From Portulaca oleracea (taxonomy: Eukaryota; Streptophyta; Magnoliopsida; Caryophyllales; Portulacaceae): 64,000 nt of DNA. Location: contig CM055877.1 in the NCBI GenBank assembly GCA_029582165.1, positions 41,420,749 to 41,484,748 on the forward strand. The letters run 5' to 3'. The notes under the pieces are model-generated. The model made no database searches and had not been told where the DNA came from. It saw only the letters and a list, made by a program, of their open reading frames with translations. This document shows positions 21,694-32,349 of the stretch, in pieces; within the stretch, counting starts at the first letter, position 1; each line of letters opens with the position of its first letter. Position numbers and translations under genes: made by a program.

Positions 21694-22252
21694 GCGTGCA
21701 ATGTATGCCATGGTAATTTAACAATAGAACGACAGTTTGAGTCTGTACCTGGTTTTAGATTCTTGACAATAGAACGACAGTTTGAGTTTAGAATCGGATT
21801 GCGTAGATTGAATAGGTTAGAAAATAGTTAGACATAATGATTCTTGCCTAGGGTCAATTTATAATCAGTTCTTATCTTTGATTAGTCTAAATAGTTAGAA
21901 ATAATGTTTAGGTTAATCATTGTAACTCACCTAGGATCGAAAGATCGAAGTGATAAGCCCTAGAAAGATTATAGACCCCGAATTATCTTGTTACCTGCAA
22001 CGGGATTGTTGATGATTTGATTAATTGACTAGAGTTGACTCCCCTGAACGCTTTTAATTAATTGGTTAAACCCTAAAAATTCCTGTTTTCCTAGTTTAGT
22101 TTAGAAAACCTTACTACAAACCCCTTGGATCGACCTAGCATTCTTTGTAGCTAACTAGTTCGGTGCGTGGTTGAATGCAAATCCCTGAGAGAGAACGATA
22201 TTTTATTGCTACACAGACCCATACAGTTGCGGTACAGAGACACCTATATGTT
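21694..22252 (+). repeat. 5' LTR of element C, right part
   Basis: Resumes at GCGTGCAATG, matching the 3' LTR from 35225 onward. The PBS follows. The last bases differ from the 3' LTR, which continues AGGTCTTTCA, so the exact 5' LTR end is uncertain by about 10 bp. Confidence 0.85.
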
Positions 22253-22254
22253 TT

Positions 22255-22272
22255 TGGCGTCGTTGCTGGGGA
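22255..22272 (+). other. Primer binding site of element C
   Basis: TGGCGTCGTTGCTGGGGA differs at two C/T positions from the tRNA-Asp-type site TGGCGCCGTTGCCGGGGA widely used by Athila elements. Confidence 0.75.
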
Positions 22273-22400
22273 TTTGTTTCCCCAATCGCCATTGGACGAA
22301 CGCGCTCTGGGTAACTAGGTTATTTAATTTCTGTTATTTTTCTTTATTACGCTTGGTGTTCTTGTTTTTGGCTTTTTCAGGTTTATACAAAAAGATTTCT

Positions 22401-23161
22401 CTTTCGAGTACGATCCTGAGATCGAACGAACACTTCGAGAGAGAAGGAAAAGAGCAAGACTAGAGAAAGAATTTCAAGAAGATCAAGAAACGGACGAAGA
22501 GGAGCTAGAATCGGAATCGGAAAAAGAAGAAGAGATGGGAGAACAGCGACCAAAGACATTCGGGCAGTATCTTACTCCCAATGTCACCAACCCGCAATCA
22601 GCAATCAACGTTCCCACCATCCAAGCGAACAACTCCGAGCTACGTCAATCTTTGATCAACTTAGTGACAAAATCACCATTCCATGGGTTGACTAACGAAG
22701 ATCCGAACCGACCTCTGTGACTCTTCCATCAAGCTTGTGACACTTACAAGGCCAACAACGTATTGAAGGATGCCGTCAAACTACGCCTCTTCCCGTTCTC
22801 GTTGGAAGGCAAAGCGTGGGAGTGGCTCGATTCACTTCCACCAAATTCAATCACAACGTTCGACGAACTCGCCAGCACCTTTTTGGCGAAGTATTTTAAG
22901 GAATCAGATTTCTACATTCACACAAGAGCCAGATGAGTCACTATACGATGCTTGGGAAAGATTCAAGGACATTCTCCAACAATGTCCTCAACATGGATTC
23001 GAACCTTGGGTTACTGTCCAATCCTTCTTCAATGGAGCAAATGAGTCAACAAAAGGAAGCATCCTCTCTGCAGCCGGAGGCGATCTTATGGATAAGACTG
23101 TGCCTCAAATCACGAGTCTGATCGAGCATCTGGCGAACAATTCTTATCAATGGTCTAAACC
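22401..23161 (+). pseudogene. Gag of element C, N-terminal part (Athila type)
   Basis: Reads from FEYDPEIERTL through an acidic stretch to the conserved core (LRLFPFSLEGKAWEWLDSLP, ESLYDAWERFKDILQQCPQHG, EHLANNSYQWSKP). A TGA at 22718-22720 fits CGA losing C, and a frameshift lies near 22895. Element G interrupts the gene at 23161. No ATG was fixed; the frame is open from about 22401. Confidence 0.82.
23157..23161. repeat. Target site duplication of element G, AAACC
   Basis: AAACC at 23157-23161 and again at 30395-30399, flanking both outer LTR ends exactly. Removing G and one copy rejoins the gag region of C. Confidence 0.92.
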
Positions 23162-24509
23162 TGATGTATGCTAACTCACTAAGATCAGAGTATTGAGCTA
23201 TTATACAGCATACAGTCACACATACACACAGCTGGATGCTTGAACTTACAACAACTGATAGAAAGCAACAAGCTGGAATAGAAGACAACCCAATAACAGA
23301 TTAAAAGGATAGGCTTGCTTACAGTTGATACAGACACACCACAACTGCATTCAAGGGCATTGGACTCTCACACACATGCCTCTATAGATACACCAAAGCA
23401 TGGATGATCAAGCTCAGCTTACACTTGCTGGATTTGCAAATTTCCAGTGACAGGGACTGATTGAACCAAGGTTGAGAGTTATAGGACACTCACAAACTTT
23501 CAGAGGTACTAAGACACTCGAGAATACTATTAAAATGAACACTGAGATACCTTCATTGATAGGAAACTTCAGAATATAAAGAAAACTATCAGTTTGATTA
23601 GCAGCTGCTTAAGCATAAGCATTCTACCTAATCTCCCTGGATTATCCTAAGCTACGAAGCTTGAAACAAATATAGCTAATTACATCCTAATGATCTCGAG
23701 TACAAAATGTAAGAAAATAAAAGGAAAATACTGAGCTAAGCTCTGATTGGACCAAATGCCAAAAGAGTGGCAAAATGGACCAATGAGAAGCTTTCCAAAC
23801 CAAGGGGGTAAAACTTGATGTACTGTGGTAATTCCCGCGCAACTATTAATCTGGAAATAATCTCAACAGGTCAATAACATGCTGGAATGACCAAAACAAA
23901 CCTTATAGACAGAAAACAAAATACATAGCCCCAGAACTGGGGTTTTTGAAAAACTGATAAAAACAACCCTGTTAGGGTTGCCCTTTTCTGTCTTCTGAAT
24001 CTTACTATGCCATGCTTGATCATGCTGGGAATTGATTTGGACTTGAAAAGGACATGGCAAGGAACAAAAAACTCCTGGAAAACATTAGCTGAAACTTCCT
24101 CAATCAAGAGATACAACATTGAGAAAGTCAGCTGCTTGGACTGTTGTTGTTGGGAACTGTAATTGGTCTGGATGACCAATGCTGAGTGGGTGTAGATGTC
24201 AGAACTTGCTTTACAATGGTGTAGCAAGCCTGGATGGATGCTGTTGGTGGTGTGGTGGCTACTGTAGATGCTAAGAACTTCTTGTTGGAAGTTGGAACTG
24301 CTGAGAATCCTACTTGGTGACTTGTTGTCTTTGCTGGGATTAGGAAGCCTGCTAATTCTGCTGGATAGGCTTTCCTAACTGCTGAGTTGTGTGAAACAAC
24401 AAGTACTCCTCCTTGTGATGTTGCTGCAATTGCTGGTGAAGCTCTTGGAGATGCCTCTTTTGCTGATGTTGCTGGTGAAGTTGGTTGTCCTCTATGATGG
24501 TCTCCATCA
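23162..24509 (-). repeat. 3' LTR of element G
   Basis: On the minus strand it starts TGATGGAGACC and ends CATACATCA. Length 1348 bp; matches 29039-30394 closely. Its first roughly 380 bases (24509 down to 24128) encode the end of pol. Confidence 0.93.
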
Positions 24510-26095
24510 TCCTCCCCAGGTTGAGGAAAGTTTGTCCTCAAACTTGGAAGGTCTTCATCTGCTGGATAGTATGGTCGAAGATCTGCTACATTGAATGTTG
24601 CTAAGCCTCCATACTCTTCAGATAGATCCAATCTGTACGCATTATCTCCAATTTTCTCTAGCACTTCAAAGGGGTCATCTGCTCTAGGTAGTAGCTTGCC
24701 TTTTGTCTTGCTGGGGAACCTGTCCTTCCTGAGGTTGATCCAAACTAGATCTCCTGGATGGAAGGTCACCTTCTTCCTATTTTTGTTTGCTGAAGTAGAC
24801 ACCTGTTCAGTATACTTGGCAATTTTCTCCTTCACTTTCTGATGAAGCTCCTTGATTTGATCTGCTCTTTTACATGCTTCAAAACTAAATTTGACAGAAG
24901 TAGTTAGTGGAACTAAATCTAAAGGGGAAATTGGATTTTTACCATAGATTACTTGGAACGGAGAGTAGCCTGTGGCCTTGGATGGTGCTTTGTTGTAAGC
25001 AAATTCAGCATGGGGTAGTAGGGAATCCCATCCTACTTCATTTTTATGGATCAGTGCTCTTAATAGGACTCCAAGTATTCTATTAGTAACCTCTGTCTGG
25101 CCATCACTCTGTGGGTGGCAAGTGGTGCTGTACTTGAGTTGGGTGCCCAGTTTCTTCCATAAAGTAACCCAAAAATGGCTCAAAAACTTGGTATCCCTGT
25201 CAGACACCATTATTCTTGGGACTCCACGTAATCTGACAATATCTTGGAAGAATAACTCAGCTACTCTTGTGGCATCAAAGGTGGTGTGGCATGGGATGAA
25301 ATGTTCCATCTTTGAGAATCTATCAACCACGACCATGATTGAATCCTTCCCTCTCTAAGTTCTTGGCAAACCTACAATGAAATCAAGGCTAACATCTTCC
25401 CAAGGGCTGTTGGGAACTGGCAATGGTGTGTACAAGCCTTGAGGTAGGCTATGAGACTTTGCCAATTGACATATATTACACCTCTTGAGTAAATGCTCCA
25501 CATCCTTCCTCATCTTTGGCCAACTGTAATTCTCTCTCAACATTATCAATGTTTTCTCAACTCCAAAATGCCCTGCTAGACTTCCTCCATGGACTTCTGT
25601 GATCAATAGTTCTCTAAAACTGCTCTTAGGGACACACAACCCGCTTCCTTTAAACAAATACCCCTGATCTATATGGTACAGACCTTGGGATTGTTGCTGA
25701 CACTTCTGGTATACCTGCTTAAAGTCTCCAACCTCCTGATACAAAGCTTTCAAATGCTCAAAACCAATAATTCTAGAATCAAGCATATGAAGCAACATGT
25801 ACCTTCTACTCAATGCATATGCTCCCTTGTTTAGCACTCCTGATTTGTGGTGAATCATGAAGTGAAACTGCTGCATATACTCGACCCAAGCAGCATGCCT
25901 GGTGTTGAGCTTGTGCTTCCCTTGAATAAACTTCAAGGCCTCATGATCACTGTGAAGTATGAATTCTGCTCCATTAAGGTAGTGCCTCCAGTGCTGAAGA
26001 GCTCTGATGATGGCATAGAACTCTTTGTCATAGGTGTTGTATTTCTTCTTGGCATCATTTAACTTTTCACTGAAATAGGCAACTGGCTTGCCCTC
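24128..26095 (-). pseudogene. RNase H end, integrase and C-terminal extension of element G
   Basis: From 26095: the rest of RNase H (YALSRRY), integrase zinc finger (H-H and CNICQLAKSH), then the core with D in the VSLDF phrase, D in VSDRDTKF and E in GQTEVTN. Then GDLVWINLRKDRFP, the FNVADLRPYYP phrase and a Ser/Thr/Pro-rich tail ending at 24128. The last roughly 127 residues lie inside the 3' LTR. A TAG at about 26094-26096 and one near 25355 break the frame, both where Q is expected. In CRM elements the integrase C-terminus is linked to targeting of centromeric chromatin; whether this tail holds that motif was not verified. Confidence 0.85.
24510..24520 (-). other. Polypurine tract of element G
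   Basis: CCTGGGGAGGA on the minus strand, directly before the LTR start TGATGG. Confidence 0.8.
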
Positions 26096-27180
26096 CTAGG
26101 TCAATACTACTCCTATGCCAACTCCTGAAGCATCACATTCTTCTTCAAAAACTCTGCTGAAGCTGGGTAGTGCTAGGACTGGTGCTGAAGTGAGTCTCTC
26201 GTTGACTTCTTCAAAGGCTTTCTGGGCTGCTGCTGTCCAAATAAAGGACTTCCCTTTCACCATTTCAGTCATAGGTGCCAAAATGGTGCTGAAATTCTTG
26301 ACAAATCTTCTGTAAAATGAAGCCAGGCCATGAAAACTCCTGACTTGATGAATATAAGTGGGCACAGGCCACTCTCTAATTGCTTGAATCTTCTCATTAT
26401 CAACCTGAATACCTGCTGCTGTAACAATGTACCCCAAGAAGTTCACTTGGGATGTAAAGAAGTGACACTTCTTGAGATTCCCAAATAACTCCTCCCTGCT
26501 CAGAATAGTTACAACCTCCTGCAAATGCTTGACATGCTCTTGCTCATACCTGCTATAAACAAGAATATCATCAAAGTATACCACAACACTCTTGCCTATG
26601 AGTGGCTTAAGGACCTGGTTCATGAGTCTCATGAATGTGGATGGGGCATTAGTTAGGCCAAAAGGCATGACCAACCATTCAAACAAACCTCCCTTGGTCT
26701 TAAAGGTTGTTTTCCACTCATCTCCCTCATAGATCCTTATCTGGTAGTATCCACTCCTCAGATCAATCTTAGAAAAGACTGCTGACCAGTGTAACTCACC
26801 CAACATGTCTTCAAGTCTAGGTATAGGGTACCTATACTTGATTGTGATCTTGTTAATAGCCCTACAATCAATATACATTCTTTGACTTCCATCTTTCTTA
26901 GGCACTAACAAGGCTGGGACTGCACATGGACTTGAACTCTCCTTAATCATTCCCTTCTCCAATAACTCATCCACCTGCCTCTGTATCTCATTGGTATCTG
27001 CTGGTGTCATCATATAAGCTGGCTTATTAGGTAACACTGATCCAGGCACTAAGTCAATTTTGTGTTGGATATCTCTTTTAGGTGGTAAACCAGGTGGCAT
27101 TTCATCAGGAAATACATGCTGAAACTGCTGGAGTAAAGGTAGGTATAAAGGGTGGTCATTTTGTGGTCTTGAGGTTCTTG
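26096..27180 (-). pseudogene. Reverse transcriptase and first part of RNase H of element G
   Basis: Conserved RT motifs: [47 protein letters not shown] and the catalytic YFDDILVYS, then [13 protein letters not shown]. RNase H begins with [14 protein letters not shown] frameshift separates this frame from protease near 27180-27190. Confidence 0.92.
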
Positions 27181-27183
27181 AGT

Positions 27184-27816
27184 CTAAAGGATCAAGTCTT
27201 TATGTGTGCTAAACTCATGATGATCAGATAAGAGCAACACATCAAGACTAGGTTCAAGACACAGGGTTTTAGCTTTTTTGGTTAACTGTGAGGGTTTTAT
27301 GGGGGTTAGGACAATGTTTCTGTGGTTTAGGGTCAGGGTGTAGGTATTAGCTCTTCCACAGTGGTTTACTGATCTATCATACAACCAAGGTCGACCCAAA
27401 AGCAAATGACATGCATCGATAGGTAAGACATCACACCAGACCTCATCTTCGTATGACTGACCAATTGAAAAAGCAACAAGGCACCTAGTAGAAACTTTGA
27501 TACCTATGCCTGAACTAAGCCACTGGATGGTGTATGGAGCTGCGTGGGGCTTGGTTGCTGGGCTTAGCTTCTTCACCATGGTGCTAGAAGCTGCATTGGT
27601 ACAGCTCCCACTATCTACTATCACTGAGCATACCTTCCCTCCAATAGTGTACCTTGTGTGAAAGATATTCTCCCTCTGCTCTTCTGCCTCTTCCACTGCT
27701 GAGCTACTCAAAACTCTTCTGATCACAAGCATTTCTCCCTCATCTGGACCTTCTTCTATCACCTCATCATCATAGATAGGATCATGCTCATGCTCTTCAT
27801 ACTCCTGTTCTTCTCC
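27184..27816 (-). pseudogene. Protease region of element G
   Basis: The VDSGSCTNAAS phrase contains the catalytic DSG triad of an aspartic protease, and LLLGRPWLYDR follows. An acidic linker precedes it. A TAG at 27817-27819 separates it from gag, where CAG is expected. Confidence 0.88.
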
Positions 27817-28982
27817 CTACACATGTTCAGGATCAACAAATAAAGATGCCTGGTACTCAGCAAGAGTAACCATTCTCTTATTTGGACATTCTAAGGCAAT
27901 ATGCCCTAGTCCTTGACACCTGAAGCATCTTCTTTCTAAATAAGGTCTGCTAATAGGGGCTGGGGTTCTTTGTGGGGAGTTTTGTGGCTGATTTTGTGGG
28001 GGTCTTGGGATTGGGTTTCTGGTTTGAGGTGGGGGTAGGGGTGGATAGGCTCTTTGTGGAGGATTGTGAGGTTTGTAGGGGTTTGGTTTGGCTGGTGCAT
28101 AGGGTTTGGCAGGATATCTGCTGCTGCTGTAGTCCTTTGCTATAGACTTCTTCTGTTGTTCCAATTTGTGAGCCAAAGAACTTGGCTCATCAAAGGAATC
28201 ATAGACCTGCAACTCTACAACATTCTTGATCCCTTCATTTAGGCCTGCAAGGTACCTAATGTAGGTTCGCACCTCATTTTCTTGCATATTGCACTTCCAA
28301 AGTAAATGCTCAAACTCCTTGGTGTATTCCTCCACTAACTTGTTTCCCTGCACAAAATGCTGTAATTTGTTGTAGTTCTCCTTCATATAGTTATCTGGAA
28401 GGAACTTCTCCTTTAACTTCAGCCTCATCTCAATCAGATGCTCACCCTGGCTTCCCCAATCTCCATTCTCCTTCTCTGCAGATTAGTCCACCAAGTAGAA
28501 GAATATTTTTTTAATTTTAAGGCTACTAACTTCACCTTGTTTTCTTCTGAAACCTCTTTCAAGTCAAAGACTCTTTCCACTGTTTGTAACCAATCTAGGA
28601 AAACATCAAGATCTAGTTCTCCTGCATATTCAGGTATATCAATCTTGACATCAAGATTCTCAACCCTCCTATCTTCCCTTCTTATCTCTCTTTCACTCTC
28701 ACTATTTTCCTCAGGCTCACTAACTCTAGGTGATCTTATTATCCTTCTCCTTCTCCTGGTTGTAGGTCTAGGACCTCGACCTCCTCCCCCTGTCCTACTA
28801 AAAGGATTCTCACCTTCTCCTTCCTCCATCTCATTATCAGTCTCCTTATTCAACTGATGTCTATGCAATCTCATATAATAATTCAACTGCTCACTCAAAA
28901 ACTTCATTTTCTGCTCTATTTCTTCCTTCTCTTTCAGAGTTTGTTCTAAGTCTTCTTGTGGTGTTTTACTAGTTCCGGCCAT
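27817..28982 (-). pseudogene. Gag of element G (CRM-like)
   Basis: Starts MAGTSKTPQED at 28982. An acidic/basic N-terminus is followed by the conserved core (DVFLDWLQTVERVFDLKEV, VALKLKKYSSTWW, EYTKEFEHLLWKC). A Pro-rich stretch and a CX2CX4HX4C zinc knuckle (CFRCQGLGHIALEC) complete it. A frameshift lies near 28430-28450. Confidence 0.88.
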
Positions 28983-29023
28983 TTTACTAAAACAAGCAAA
29001 CACTCTCCAAGAAAGAACACAAT

Positions 29024-29035
29024 GCTCTGATACCA
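29024..29035 (-). other. Primer binding site of element G
   Basis: TGGTATCAGAGC on the minus strand, the standard complement of initiator tRNA-Met, 3 nt after the 5' LTR end. Confidence 0.92.
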
Positions 29036-29038
29036 AGA

Positions 29039-30394
29039 TGATGTATGCTAACTCACTAAGATCAGAGTATTGAGCTATTATACATCATACAGTCACACAT
29101 ACACACAGTTGGATGCTTGAACTTACAACAACTAATAGAAAGCAACAAGCTGGAATACAAGACAACCCAATAACAGATTAAAAGGATAGGCTTGCTTACA
29201 GTTGATACAGACACACCACAACTGCATTCAAGGGCATTGGACTCTCACACACATGCCTCTACAGATACACCAAAGCATGGATGATCAAGCTCAACTTACA
29301 CTTGCTGGATTTGCCAATTTCAAGTGACAAGAACTGATTGAACCAAGGTTGAGAGTTATAGGACACTCACAAACTTTTAGAGGTACTAAGACACTCGAGA
29401 ATACTATTGAAATGAACACTGAGATACCTTCATTGATAGGAAACTTCAGAATATAAAGAAAACTATCAGTTGGACTAGCAGCTGCTTAAGCATAAGCATT
29501 CTGCCTAATCTCCCTGGATTATCCTAAGCTACGAAGCTTGAAACAAATATAGCTGATTACATCCTAATGATCTCGAGTACAAAATGTAAGAAAATAAAAG
29601 GAAAATACTGAGCTAAGCTCTGATTGGACCAAATGCCAAAAGAGTGGCAAAATGGACCAATGAGAAGCTTTCCGAACCAAGGGGGTAAAACTTGATGTAC
29701 TGTGGTAATTCCCGCGCAACTATTAACCTGGAAATAATCTCAACAGGTCAATAACATGTTGGAAAGACCAAAACAACCCTTATGGACAGAAAACAAAATA
29801 CATAGCCCCAGAATTGGGGTTTTGGAAAAACTGATAAAAACAACCCTGCTAGGATTACCCTTTTCTGTCTTCTGAATTTTACTATCCCATGCTTGATCAT
29901 GCTGGGAATTGACTTGGCCTTGAAAAGGACATGGCAAGGAACAAAAAACTCATGGAAAACATTAGTTGAAACTTCCTCAATCAAGAGATACAACATTGAG
30001 AAAGTCAGCTGCTTGGACTGTTGTTGCTGGGAACTGTAATTGGTCTGGATGACCAATGCTGATGGGCTGAGTGGCTGTAGATGCCAGAACTTGCTTTACA
30101 ATGGTGTAGCAAGCCTGGATGGATGCTGTTGGTGGTGTGGTGGCTGCTGTAGATGCTGAGAACTTCTTGTTGGAAGTTGGAACTGCTGAGAATCCTGCTG
30201 GGTGACTTGCTGTCTTTCCTGGGATTAGGAAGCCTGTTGTTTCTGCTGGATAGGCTTTCCTAACTACTGAGTTGTGTGAAACAACAAGTACTCCTCCTTG
30301 TGCTGCTGCTGCAATTACCGGTGAAGCTCTTGGAGATGCATCTTTTGCTGATGTTGCTGGTGAAGCTGGTTGTCCTCTATGATGGTCTCCATCA
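29039..30394 (-). repeat. 5' LTR of element G
   Basis: 1356 bp; TGATGGAGACC ... CATACATCA. It carries a second copy of the pol C-terminal coding segment, as expected because that segment belongs to the LTR. Confidence 0.93.
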
Positions 30395-30399
30395 AAACC

Positions 30400-30901
30400 C
30401 CGCCAAAAGGGGGGAGGTAAGTTTAATGTTGATGCAATTTCTTTATTGTCATCAAAGTTTGATTCTTTAACACAAAAAATGGACCGATTAAGTTTGCCAT
30501 CTAACCCCCCGACCTGCAATGTCTGTCAGTCGACCGAACATGAAACATTCACTTGCCCTACAGGTGGAATTAGTAATGAACAAGTCCAACAGGCCAATTA
30601 TATTGGCAATTCTAGACAGAATTATGACATGAATTCTAACACTTACCATCCTGGGCTTAGAAACCACCCTAATTTTTCCTATAGGAACGAAAATCTCATT
30701 GGTCCTCTTCAAGGACAAGGACAGCAAAAGTATGTTCCCCCACCTCAAAGACCACCTCAACAAGGACCTCCTCGAATGTCTAATTTAGAAACTATGATGG
30801 AGAGTCTTATTGCAGGACAACAGAAACAGGAAGGTGTTATAAAAGACCTAATGCAAAAGGTAGAGGCTTTAACAACCCACAATAAGATTTTAGAAAATTA
30901 G
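30400..30901 (+). pseudogene. Gag of element C, C-terminal part
   Basis: Continues gag after element G: VDAISLLSSKFDSLTQKMDRL, a zinc-finger-like CNVCQSTEHETFTC (CX2CX4HX4C), the SNTYHPGLRNHPNFSY phrase and a coiled-coil-like end. These match Athila Gag. It ends with TAG at 30899-30901. Confidence 0.82.
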
Positions 30902-31092
30902 ATCGCCAATTGGGCGACTCCCTCTACTAGTTTACACCTTAACATGTCCCTAATCCAGGCGCTCAATGTAACGCTATAACCTGCGAGGAAGAGAACCTTG
31001 AGTGTGAACCCTTAGGAGAGCATATTTTAAATGGGATAGTTAAGACTGAACGTAAACCAAACCTGTTAAAGGGAACTAAAATCCCCTCAATT

Positions 31093-31580
31093 ATGACTAA
31101 TAAGGAAGACCTAAGCAGTTTTAGGATCCATGTCCAATTGGACGGTAAACCCATCAAATATGCATTATGCGATACAGGATCCGAGGTGAATGTTTTGCCT
31201 GAGTCTTACCTAAGGAAATATGAACATAGGGAATTAAGGGTGACTGATAAGATTCTTCGTCTAGCAGACAAGACCCTTAGAAAACCTCTAGGGATCTTAC
31301 ATGAGACTCCCTCCGAATAGGAGAGCATATTGTTCCTGTCGATTTCTCGGTACTAGATACAGGAGAAGATCCAGAATCGGACATTATTCTAGGGAGGGCC
31401 TTCCTTTTAGCTGTCAATTGCAAGATGGATATAAGGAAAGGCACAATGATCATCGAGCTAGGAAAGTCGATGACAGAATTCGAAGTACGAAAAGGCAAGT
31501 TGGTTCAAAGACATGTTCCAAAAATAATTCATGATGAAGGAGATCCGGTTCCAAAGCGGATCAAGGACCCCGATGAGTAG
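31093..31580 (+). pseudogene. Protease of element C (Athila type)
   Basis: ALCDTGSEVNVLP contains a DTG triad, followed by LRLADKTLRKPLG and, after a frameshift near 31305-31325, IILGRAFLLAVNCK-like coding. It ends at TAG 31578-31580. No RT follows. The usual Athila sequence is DLGA, so DTG here looks like the more typical retroviral-type triad. Confidence 0.75.
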
Positions 31581-31938
31581 GGTCCATAACGTCGAGCTAA
31601 TGACGTTAAACAAAGCAACCCCGGGGAGGTACACTATTATCTATATATCTATTGCTCCCCACTTTTTTTTATTTTAGCTTTCAGTTTTTGATCCCTAGCA
31701 ATTTTATTTTTATTTTGAAGTTTACTAATATTTTTTTTAGTATGTAGAGTAAAAGGAAGAAATTCGAGAAATTCATGGCTTTTATTGAATTTTTATTCCT
31801 AACCTAATGAATTCTATGTTGGTAGATGTTTGTAGGGATTTTTGGTATGTCAAATTGTAGGAAAATAAGGAGGAAACAAAGAAAAGGAAGAAAAACAAGC
31901 AAAAATTGGCAAAAATCGAGATGCTAGCATCAGGTAGG

Positions 31939-32046
31939 AAAACGCAACCAGCGTTTTCCAGGCGCTGGATGCGCCTCGTCCAGAGACTTCAGGTATGCAG
32001 TTTTTACAAAACGCAGGCTGCGTTTTGAAAACGCAGGTCGCGTTTT
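31939..32046 (+). promoter_or_regulatory. AAAACGC...GCGTTTT dyads in the internal region of element C
   Basis: Dyads at 31939-31957, 32008-32026 and 32028-32046, for example AAAACGCAGGCTGCGTTTT. The spacer GCGCCTCGTCCAGAGA is shared with the LTR dyad region (3536-3552, GCGCCTTGTCCAGAGA), so this is the LTR dyad module repeated internally. Confidence 0.7.
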
Positions 32047-32310
32047 GCCTGTTGCCCAGATTTCTTTTGCTCGCCTTTTAATTTAGTCGGCCCCTTTCCT
32101 TTTCTTTCAAAACAAATTCCCCCTTCTTTTTCCCTAACTCCCGACGCTCCTCACCACCAAACGCTGTCAACGCGCCACCTGCGCCACCCACCACCCTCGC
32201 CGCCGTCGACCGCGGCTCACCACCACCAGGACCGAGCCATACCAACCCTTTCCCACCGACCAAGGATCCTTGATCCTTGGCTAACCCTTACCCTTCACCG
32301 TTGTCTTTTG

Positions 32311-32349
32311 CATTGAGGACAATGTAACATCTAAGCATGGGGGGGGGGG
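32311..32349 (+). other. Athila-style internal purine tract
   Basis: CATTGAGGACAATGTAACAT followed by CTAAGCAT and a run of G. The CATTGAGGACAATG phrase next to a G-rich tract recurs in Athila elements after their coding region. Confidence 0.6.

Larger units (their letters stand above)
23162..30394 (-). mobile_element. Element G: CRM-like chromovirus (Ty3/gypsy), minus strand
   Basis: A complete 7.2-kb element: 5' LTR 29039-30394, PBS for initiator tRNA-Met, gag, protease, RT, RNase H, integrase, PPT and 3' LTR 23162-24509. The Gag phrases and the integrase C-terminus (GDNAYRLDL, FNVADLRPYY) resemble centromeric CRM elements. The pol frame also runs deep into the 3' LTR, a CRM-like trait. 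The single gag-pol frame is broken by three TAG codons and at least two frameshifts. Confidence 0.88.

Noticed and set aside
24391..24594. Plus-strand Leu/Val-rich frames at 24391 and 30276
   Set aside because: Antisense shadows of the Ser/Ala/Thr-rich C-terminal coding part of element G within its LTRs.
32078..32263. Gly/Arg-rich minus-strand frame in element C
   Set aside because: Falls in a GC-rich, CCACC-repetitive leader-like stretch with no homologous motif; no support as a gene.
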